Positions 55,460-64,000 of a stretch of 64,000 nt of DNA are shown in pieces (within the stretch, counting starts at the first letter, position 1; every line of letters begins with the position of its first letter). The position numbers and the translations under genes were made by a program. Source of the DNA: Effrenium voratum (taxonomy: Eukaryota; Sar; Dinophyceae; Suessiales; Symbiodiniaceae); assembly GCA_963377175.1 (NCBI GenBank), contig CAUJNA010003297.1, forward strand, positions 109,736 to 173,735. The letters are read 5' to 3'. The notes below the pieces were generated by a model that did not search any database, was not told the DNA's origin, and worked only from the letters and a program-made list of their open reading frames with translations.

Positions 55460-58090
55460 GGAAACACGCATTGAAACATGCAGTTGCAGTTACACACATG
55501 CGCCGTCCAACGTGAACGCAAACACTCTGCATGCAAACAAACGTTCAACATGAATATCTCTCGCCTGCTCACGGGACTTTGCGGCTGACTCCAATGCCTG
55601 CCGCAGAACAGCGATCAAGTGCAGCAGCCATGCTCTCCAAAGTTCGGGTGGCTCTTTTATGACTCCGTCTAATGTTCGCTCTTGTCCCGCGAGCATCATC
55701 ACAAAATTGGACCATTTCCATGCATCCCCCGTCGACGCACCTGACAAATTGAATAATGCAATGTGTTCTCCATGCTACGCCTTTCACCTATGCATACCAT
55801 ACCGGCAGCAAGAAAAGGTGCAATCCATGCGCAACCTACTTTGCAAGCCTTGTCAAGCTACGTAGAGTCGAGCAAACTGTATGGTGCCCTGCCTTTGCAT
55901 AATTCCACATAATCGTTGCACGCTCAGCCGTTTGTCTTTCGAAGTCCGTCGATTCTGTGCTTCCTGCGCCTCCCTTATAAACAAGCCAAAGGCTAGGGTT
56001 GGAGCCTGGAAACAGCAGGTCGATCTGGAGCAACGATGTGCTTGGACAAAACATCGAAGGAGTATTTGAGAGGTCAACAGTTGGTGGGACGAGCTTGGGT
56101 CTTGCTAGGTGCATGGTGTCAGCGGCTATTAATATGCCAGCAAGAGCAGCGGTCAAAAGGATGGCTGAACGAACCAGTCAGTTGATCGTGTTCTGGCGGA
56201 AATGTCTGCGCGGGCTATCAGGCCGTGCTGTTTGCCCGTGAAGGGTTTGCCGCCTCGTGTTCTATCAGCCTCTGACCCTGCAATCTGGGGCTGAAGAAGC
56301 AAATTCGGGCCAAGCTTCTATGGCACCTGCAAACATGTTCGTATGCATAAGTGGGTGCCCGCAGCATCCCAGTACAGCAAGCACGGCTATCTTCCTCATG
56401 CTCCCAAACAAACTCACAGTCTCTAACTTATGTATGGCCTGGAGAGAAACATTCTTAGCACTTTTGCAAATCTTTTGCCACAGCAAGCACAAATGATATA
56501 TTCGATGTGATGAGCATACCTATTATCCCATCTTGTTCCAGGACCAACATGGATGAGTGGGGGTCGCCTGAATGCAGAGGAGTGCAATCATCAGAATCAT
56601 GATGCCATGCGAGCCAGGCACGTGTACAGCATGATCTGTATGATATTGAGCTCTAGACAGGAAGCCCCATCATCTGATTGCCCTATTGTAGGCATGATGT
56701 GTAAAGCATACTGTAGATCCGTGACTCACGTGCGTGTCTGAAAGGACTTGCCAGGCCGAGCGTCACTTGCCAGCCTTCGTGCACTCCAGCACTAACGCCA
56801 AGCCATCGGCCATGGAAAACACGCCTCCACAAGCACAGCTCTCAAAAACTACGCACTGAAGACCACAGGGTGGCCTCATTCAAAACGGCGATTCTTAGCA
56901 TTATTGGTCTCCAACATCTCCAAGCTGCTAACTATCTTGTGCCATCGATCTGACTCGGAATATCAGGAGGCAGGAGGTTTGTAGGCGGCCGCCGGCAAAG
57001 GACGTGTTGTGGTTGTTGGGAGTGAAGCATTTGTTGATATTGTGCCATGGTGCGTCACCGGGGCACGTAAGCCCTGGCTAACTTATACCTAGGTCTTCCA
57101 TTTGATGACTCTTTGGGGCTCCGGGCATTTGTTTGCTCGTTTCAGGTTTTGGGCGGAAAAGTATGCAATGCTCGGAAACCTGAATTTAGCCAGTTTTCTC
57201 CCGGAAAATGAGCGGAAATCGAACATGAGCGGAAATCAGTTGGAAATGAGCGGAAATTGGCGGACACACACACACACACACCAGAACAATTTTCCAACTG
57301 AGCGTTCTGTTCCTCATTGAGCGCTTTTGGGTGAAATGAGCTTCTTTGTTTGCTCCAAACGAACAAATACAAAAAAACAAGTGCCCGGGGAAGACCTAGG
57401 TATGCCTGTAGGAAGGTCCGTAATCGGTTTGATCCGCTTTGGACTCGGTTTAACTCGCTTTGTAGCAGGCCAAGGCAGATCAAAAGGCATCTTGTTTTGC
57501 GAAGAGTACAGCTGCAAGATTCGTCTTTTAAGTACAAGTGTAGCGTGTGAAAAGCGCTTTGGCAGCTCCAGCTCCAGCTCGAATATCGCATGTGTATTTA
57601 AAAGCAAAGTACGCTTTGGCAGCTCCTGCTCAAAAGTCCTACCTTGTCGAATAGTACAAGTCTGCCACACAGCGATCAAGCACGATCGTTGCAGACTCGT
57701 TGCTTGTGCCCTGTGACAAAACATCTGTCAATAACGTGATCTCGTGTCACTACCTTGCTCTGGCTTTGCTAACTGCGCATTTTGCTTTAGAAGGAAATGA
57801 GAGCTTCTTGGGGTAGTGGGATGGCATCAGTATCAGTCCATCGAGTGCATTTTCAATTCTAAGTTAACTGGTCGGTCGCGCAAATGTCAAGACCAACAAC
57901 TTCTGTATCGGCTGCTTTAAGCACAGCCTCCCCCAGTGCCTCCCCCAATGGTGGAGACAAAGTCCTCTTCCGATTGAAAAATGTCAAAGCGAAGCTTTCA
58001 ACATCTCAGTGCAAAGATCCGTGCATTGCTCCACGCCAAGTAGTCACGCACCCAACCGAGAGAAATACAGTCATACCTGTAATGGTTCTT
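55460..58090. other. No confident gene; weak candidates
   Basis: Minus frame near 55660-55560 (EPPELWRAWLLHLIAVL or, in another frame, TLESMAAALDRCSAAG) and plus frame 55999-56241 (ARAAVKRMAERTSQLIVFWR) are protein-like, but no splice-linked model or family was found. At 57465-57640 two CGCTTTGGCAGCTCC strings resemble the repeat at 11576-11806. Confidence 0.35.
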
Positions 58091-58153
58091 GATGGCCGCC
58101 CTTTTTGAAGTTGGGACCCTTCTGGCGCACACCTTCACAGCGCGCAACCCCTG

Positions 58154-58204
58154 CCTGCTGCTGTGAGGGCAGCATACTCGCCCACAAACATGCCGGCCAG
58201 CACC
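58154..58204 (-). CDS. Acyltransferase-like exon (PKS/FabD type), nucleophile missing
   Basis: After a CGGCAG acceptor the frame reads VLAGMFVGEYAALTAAG and meets a GC donor. This closely resembles the acyltransferase active-site strand of polyketide synthases and malonyl-CoA:ACP transacylases (GHSxGEYAAL-AAG), but the GxSxG serine position is phenylalanine (GMFVG). It starts in phase 0, which would fit joining gene Y's last exon at 60331. One 17-residue match is weak evidence; it could be an inactive domain, a broken copy or coincidence. Confidence 0.35.
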
Positions 58205-59466
58205 TGCCGTTCTGGAAAGACTGCGTGCGCACTCAACTGTCCTTTGCCCAACATCCACAGGCCTGAACCCAGAAAATAATTTGCCGCCTCACAGGCCTGT
58301 TTTGTCGGCTCAGCCACTTCGAAGAGTGGGAGCTGAACAGTCGAAACTCGCTTGGCACAAATTCGCTACGAGTAGCACGTTCAGGCGAAAGAGGCGGTTG
58401 TTGTCACTTCTAAGTCTCGGTGTAGAATCTCGTCCACCAAACCAAGCACCACTTGGGCCAGGCTCACTATGTCTGGCATGGTGTGTCACACAAGCAACAC
58501 CCGTCAGACCATCATGTGCTTGGGCAACTACCAGTACCAATTCCAATCCACTGGGCTGATGCTTCGCATGAGAATCACCTCGAGCCGGCGCCTTGAAGTG
58601 TCCAGCCTGGCAGAGAAGGCGTCAAGTAAAGGCAAAAAGCAGGCAGCTGAGGTGCCTTCAGCAACGCAAAAACAAAAACAAATCAAGTAGAGTAACAAGT
58701 TCAAGAAGACTGCTCAATCCACTGGAGCGCCTGACTCACCGCAAGCTTCAAAAAGCGCCTCTCAGCTCCCCTCCCGCCGCCGTAATCCTTTTTGTGCGTG
58801 TTATTTCAAAGGCACTTCCCAAATGCAAACCACCCATTTCGAGGCTTCTCAGACTTGCTCAGTCAACCCCACGCCTGCAGCTTCTCCTCTGACTTCATGG
58901 CAGCCAGCGAGCCGACGAAAAGGGCAGCGGCGCTTGTCTGCTCCTGCGATTCCGCGGAGACACTTCAGGGTGAAGCCCAAGCCAATGAATCCTGGCAAAA
59001 AGCGGAAAAATACGAAGGCCAAACTACTTGTAGCAGGCTAGACCAAATAACAAGAACCAAGCAAAAGCAGCAACGACTACTCAGTGAGAGACTACTTGTT
59101 GCCAGTGACTTCCTCGCTATGGGGATAGAAATTCCCCACTTTATAGTGCAAGGATCTGCCAGTTCTCCACATGTTCATCTCACAAGTCTGAGCTCCAGAG
59201 AATTCCCGCATATGACTCAACCACTAAGGCGATGTAACTCAGTCTCAAGTCCTGCAGCGGGCCATTGAGGCAGACCTCACCAGTGAGGCTTCGCACTCCC
59301 AACTGTTCGAGAAGTAATTTGAATCAAAGGAAACGGACGAATTATACTTGTATACTGCCTTGTGAGGCAGGACTGCTCGACGTCAACATCTCGATCAAGC
59401 CCGCCTTCAGGAGGTCATACCCAAGCACCGACTGGGCCTACACAGAAGGAATGTCAGGTGCGCGCT

Positions 59467-59467
59467 T

Positions 59468-59512
<45 letters not shown>
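59467..59512. repeat. CT dinucleotide microsatellite
   Basis: About 20 CT units, directly followed by GTGCGTGCGCG and the octamer array. Confidence 0.95.
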
Positions 59513-59516
<4 letters not shown>

Positions 59517-59632
59517 GTGCGCGTTTGGGTGGCTGTGTGCGTCGCGTTGCATGTGTGCGTGTGGCTGTGGCTGTGGCTGTGTGCCTGTGTGTGTGTGTGG
59601 GTGTGTGTAGGTGTGGCAGGAGTGTGGCGTGG

Positions 59633-59786
59633 GTGTGTGTCTGTGTGTCTGTGTGTCTGTGTGTCTGTGTGTCTGTGTGTCTGTGTGTCTGTGTGTCTGT
59701 GTGTCTGTGTGTCTGTGTGTCTGTGTGTCTGTGTGTCTGTGTGTCTGTGTGTCTGTGTGTCTGTGTGTCTGTGTGTCTGTGTGTCC
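59633..59786. repeat. GTGTGTCT octamer array
   Basis: About 18 near-perfect copies of GTGTGTCT, ending in CCGTCCGTCCGT. The long frame across it is a repeat artefact. Confidence 0.95.
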
Positions 59787-60330
59787 GTCCGTCCGTGTGT
59801 CTGTGTCTGGGTGTCGATGTGTCTGTGGGCCGTACTCGCACTGCTTGCAGTTTTGGCCCTGATTCAGCGCTCTAACTCAAGGGGGAAGTGGCTGAAATGG
59901 AAAAGCACCCAGCCACTCTACCTCAAAGTCATCTCGCCTCAGCCAGCATCGCTTGGACCTCTGGCAAGTGCTGGATACCCTTTAGCATGCCCACGTACCT
60001 GGCGTGCCAAGGTAGATAATGGCAACCCACGGTCGCATGAGTGGCACATGATTGTCAGCAGGCCTTTGTACGACTGTCCAAGTCAACATGACATCCATCT
60101 CATTAGGACAGCGTTCAACTACTGCGCCTCTGCGATCATCAATCTATCACTTGTGCTCGCCCGTTCGACCGGTCGAAGAGGAGCTCTCAGCACCCGGCTC
60201 GGAGCCCCATCCGGGGAAAATCACCCCCACTGGCTCAAACTCCTGAGCGATGGCGTCAGGCTTGCGGCAAATTCTTTTCGCGCCAGCTCTGGTCTGGAAC
60301 CAGGGACCGGGGTTATGTGAGGGCGACAAC

Positions 60331-62830
60331 TTGCATCGTGGGCAGAAAGGCCCTTTTGCCTTCTGGCTCAATTGAGATGCTTTGATTGTGCGCCTTGCGG
60401 CATTCTTGAAGGCTGCCGACGGTTGAAGGTACGAGACTTTCCCTGACAAACTACCATACAAACACCTCAACAAACGCCATGCCACAAGCACACACGCATA
60501 CGCATAGTATACACCCATATACACCCAACTTTCGAAACAATTGGAGCCTCGGTTGGTGAAATAAAAGTTTCTACACGTGGCAACAAAATACACGTGGCCC
60601 TGGTTGATGGCGGTTGCTCCTGTTTGCTTCCTCTTCAACAGTTGTGTCTGAATTGCGGAAGCTTCCGGGCGGCTGCTTCACAAATGTTGCTGCGAAAACA
60701 TGCCCGGCCAACATAATGAACAGAATGGTCGCTTAGCAAAAATTGCGTAATAAAACCCACTCCTTGCGCTTGCCCCTTGGAAGCGCTGTAATTCCGAGTC
60801 CATTTTGCGGCCGGCCAACACGATCTGAAGGGCGGCAGCCTGGTTGACGGGCGGCGCAAGGGCGCCAGGGCTCGCAGCCCGCAGCAACTGCAGCACCTCC
60901 TGTGAGCCGTGCCCGAGTTGCCCAGCGTGGGATGGGGAACAGGAAGCTTTGGCTGGACCTACAGTAATTATTGGATGGGGCGGCTAGAGAACATAATATT
61001 GACAACTTCAAAAACGAAACAAAACAAAGCCAGCCCGAATATGCAAGCGAGCTTTTGCTTCCCACTTGCAACAGGGAATCAACCACGCCCGATACCTACC
61101 ACGATGGAAGTATTAACCTCAGCCCTGTCAGCCCTGTCGGCCCAGTCGGCCCTCTCCACCCAAGAAATCCCTTCTCCATTGGCCCGTTTTGGTGAGTACT
61201 CTTAGCATGACACACAGAGCTTGTTTTGCTTCTTTGTTCGGCACAGACTCATACTCAAACACAGAATGGCCATCTCACACGTTGGTTCATTCAGGCTCCT
61301 TGATGTAACTGAGGTCATCTGATCGTGCCCTACTACGTGATATAATTCCATTAAAAAAACACAGTCCACGTCTCTACAGGCAAGCAATGGTCATGCATCT
61401 GATAATATGAACCAGTTGGTGCTGATTGAGGCAAGCTTAAGCGAATAACATCGCGGGAGGGAGCACCGGTAATGACGCAGCATGCTGAACCATGCCATTG
61501 GGCAAAAAAATATCTGCCATAAGCTCAAGGAAACTCAGCTGGACGTTCTCAGCCTCCAACTTTTCTGCATCGCCAACACCAGGCAACACGCTAGATACCT
61601 GCGTGCCCGTTTTGGGCACGGAGGTGCTTGCCAAAACCACGGGCTCCACAGCTTCCACGGACTCAGCTCCTTGAGACAACGTCAATATCAATGTAAGCAA
61701 TGTAATCGCTGGCCTGCCGGAGGTTCTGGCAAGCTGGCGACGCGGCCTCTTTGAGGGACGCGCTGAGGTATGCACACAGTGACCTTGGGAAAGTGATTGA
61801 CGTAGCATGATGAAGCATGTATCTGTATATAGATCTGTCTAAAGACCTATATACGCCCACGAGAGACAAGACAGGTTGATCAAAAGAGTACATGAGCTTC
61901 TCGCTTGGCCGGCGAGTCTCTTCACCCGCAACACAGTTGCTTTATAGACTCTTGTGGTGCGGAATTGGAAGTACCCCAATTGTTCATAATAATCTTCTCG
62001 CAGCACACGGCCATAGATTACGCTCACCAGGCCGAGGTCACAAAGTAGTGGCACAAGGCAAAGCCATGCCCCGACATATCTCTCCATTCATGTCAAGTGA
62101 CTGGAATAGCTGTTGGCCCTTGATCGAATGGCCGTCGCGCTTTTTACAAAAAATCCGCAAACGCATGATTGTTGCTCCAAATTGCCACGTTGCCTTGTTG
62201 ACAGCAAAAGGTACCTTGCCATAAAGCTTGACAGGCTTGCGACATGGCCCCGAATCTGGGGGCTGGCGTCCTCTTACAAGGCGGCCATCGCAACTTTCCA
62301 GCATGCACCTTTGGAGCATTCGGCGAGGTTGAACTGGTGGTCCAGCCGCAAATACGTGTCGTCCACTCGGTCCTCGGCAAGGGAACCTTCCCGGGCTTCG
62401 GTGAGTGTCAATGTTGACTCGGGGGCAAAATGAAAAAGCACAGGTTTGGCCGACATTCAGTAGTGGATCACAGTCGACAAGTCCAGCGTCATGGATGTGA
62501 GTTGGCTGTGGGGGCCTAACTTCAATTGAACAGTCCTACACGTCAAACTACCATGGACATGCGCGCGTAAAGCTATCCGCAAAGCCCAAGTTGTCATCCA
62601 GGTTTCTGCTGAGTAGGAACAGCGTCAACATGATATGCCCTGCTTAAATTTGACTCTAGGACCCTTTCCTGGATTCAAATCCAAGTCTTTCCTTGAAGCG
62701 GTCCAACCCTGGACGAAGAAGTGCCGCACCGCCCCAAAACGCCAAGGCCCTGCCTGGGGCGACCGCCCAAAGGCCTCCGTCACCGACACCTTGGTGCAGT
62801 CCCTGGTCACGTTCTCCGACTGCTCCCAGC
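60331..62830 (-). CDS. Unidentified gene Y, five phase-matched exons
   Basis: Exons on the minus strand are 62830-62708 (WEQSENVTRDCTKVSVTEAF, WRFGAVRHFFVQ), 62395-62278 (REGSLAEDRVDDTYLRLDHQ, KGACWKVAMAA; GTAAGA donor), 61590-61545 (VLPGVGDAEKLEAEN), 60899-60770 (EVLQLLRAASPGALAPPVNQ, then AAALQIVLAGRKMDSELQRF; GC donor) and 60404-60331 (CRKAHNQSISIEPEG, RAFLPTMQ). Intron phases 1, 2, 0 and 1 agree at all four joins. The region from EKLEAEN into EVLQLL reads as one helix. No domain recognised. The first exon's opposite strand is also open with high third-position GC, so that exon is the least certain. Start and stop not found. Confidence 0.55.
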
Positions 62831-62849
62831 CTGGCAGGCGGCATGGATG

Positions 62850-63870
62850 CCCGGCCCGCGGAATCTAGGCACAAGAAAGCAACAAAAGAGAGCGCCCACG
62901 TGAATTACAGGCACTGGGAAACCGAGTGGGGTGCAAAATCGGCCCAAAAGTCGAAGAATTCGAAGACATCAATGGTCCTCTGTGCAGTCAAAGGGAACGT
63001 GCTGTTGGGCGGGATCAATATATCCCGGATTTCATTGGGCCTTTCTGCAACATGCTAATTACCTGTGGGATACACACCCAGGTGCTCCGACAGTTGCTGC
63101 CAACATCTCCATGCGCTGATGCACTTCCTGGACATCCTGCATTAGCAAAAGCAAAAACGGTTGGGCCAGCTGAGAGTTGGATACTATTCCCCTTAAACTT
63201 GATTGGACATTATTCAAGCTTCCGCAGACCCTTCAGCATCCTTGCGGGGGGGGGGGGGCATCCCTTTCGCAGACTTCCGTGGCACATGCTCTTCATCGCT
63301 TGCTTCCGCAAACTTTGCATGCTTTACAGGATTTGCTTCCTCACGAGAATTGGCGCAAAAAGGACAGTCCGTTCAAGTAAGTAAGGAAAGTCATGTTCCG
63401 CCTGTGTTGGTGCAGCGTAGGCACTTGCCTGCAAACGCAGGGTCACCCCCCCGCGGAGCTTCCGCGAAGTCCGCCGGCTGTTTTGGTCCTCTTGGCCTAC
63501 TGTTGGCAACTGCTCTTCTAGTAAGCGTTGCGCTTCTTGTATGCAGCAACACCTTTATGCAGCCACACCTGTCTGCTCCTACCGTAATGCTTTCCCCGTG
63601 CTTTGCCACGCACACAAACTGAAGCAGATCAGATACTGCTGTGTTGTCAAACCACAAAGCTTCCGCAAACCTTCTGCGAAAGAAACCCCTTCTGCGAAAC
63701 CTTTCGCATGCTTCCACGTGGTTGGTGCAGCGCTGTTCAAGACTAGTGTCCCTCTTTGTAATACTTTCAAAGTTTGCAACAACCTGCCGCTCAGCTGATT
63801 TTGAGCCGTCTGTAGCAGCGCGATTATGATACTCAATAGGCCAAGTCCATGCTGTGTAGTATGTAGTCAC
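62850..63870. other. No confident gene; GCTTCCGC-rich stretch
   Basis: GCTTCCGCAAA or close variants recur at least five times between 63220 and 63715, mixed with TTCTGCGAAA, and there is a 12-base G run at 63245. A plus-strand frame here (63203-63622) contains a hydrophobic run PLGLLLATALLVSVALLVCS but no splice-linked model or family. Confidence 0.4.
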
Positions 63871-64000
63871 TCTCGTGCATGTGCATGTGCATGTGCAAGT
63901 GCAAGTGCAAGTGCAAGTGCAAGTGCCTGTGCCTGTGCGTGTGCCTGTGCGTGTGCGTGTGGGTGTGTGGGTGTGCGGGTGCGTGTGCGTGTGCGTGTGC
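63871..64000. repeat. GTGCAT/GTGCAA/GTGCCT hexamer array at window end
   Basis: TGTGCA units, then AGTGCA units, then TGTGCC/TGTGCG and GGTGTG, running off the window. Successive blocks differ by one base, as in an array that spread from point mutants. Confidence 0.95.

Noticed and set aside
59265..60320. 351-codon plus-strand frame
   Set aside because: Its middle is the CT run and GTGTGTCT octamer array; its end lies opposite gene Y's minus-strand exon near 60331-60404. No motif.

Overview
The window looks like nuclear DNA of a dinoflagellate, probably Symbiodiniaceae-like. Four things point there. Genes are cut into many small exons, and a large share of their introns start with GC (one with GA) instead of GT. 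The families present (PPR, ankyrin, RluA-type pseudouridine synthase, SAP/SWIM protein) are ones dinoflagellates carry in large numbers. An intronless plastid-targeted gene occurs as a head-to-tail tandem pair with spliced-leader-like relics upstream. There are no operons, Shine-Dalgarno sites or long bacterial-type ORFs; most open frames are intron or simple-sequence noise. Species assignment is inference; no search could be run.

Layout, low to high coordinate. 1-8.6 kb: no convincing gene, one diverged duplicated block and a CAAA microsatellite. 8.6-9.0 kb: two ankyrin exons. 9.8-16.5 kb: ribosomal protein eL21 (RPL21), eight exons recognised, with two copies of a SINE-like repeat and two large microsatellites in its introns. 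17.8-19.6 kb: unidentified gene X. 21.4-22.5 kb: second ankyrin gene. 25.1-26.7 kb: coiled-coil gene V, with a long polypurine tract in one intron. 26.9-31.5 kb: RluA-family pseudouridine synthase, with a MITE-like element in a long intron. 34.0-34.65 kb: single-exon SAP + SWIM zinc-finger protein. 39.1-44.4 kb: PPR protein in at least eight exons. 50.4-53.6 kb: unidentified gene Z. 53.9-55.4 kb: the tandem pair of plastid-protein genes. 58.1 kb: an acyltransferase-like exon. 60.3-62.8 kb: unidentified gene Y. The right end runs into a GTGC-type hexamer microsatellite.

Every gene recognised with confidence lies on the minus strand, from 8.6 to 62.8 kb, which fits the unidirectional gene arrays known in dinoflagellates. 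There is no shared pathway; functions are translation (eL21), RNA modification (RluA), probably organelle RNA processing (PPR), and plastid function (tandem genes).

Multi-exon models were built by hand: a known motif or strongly protein-like frame, splice sites at both ends, and matching intron phase between consecutive exons. First and last exons are often missing, so most models are partial.
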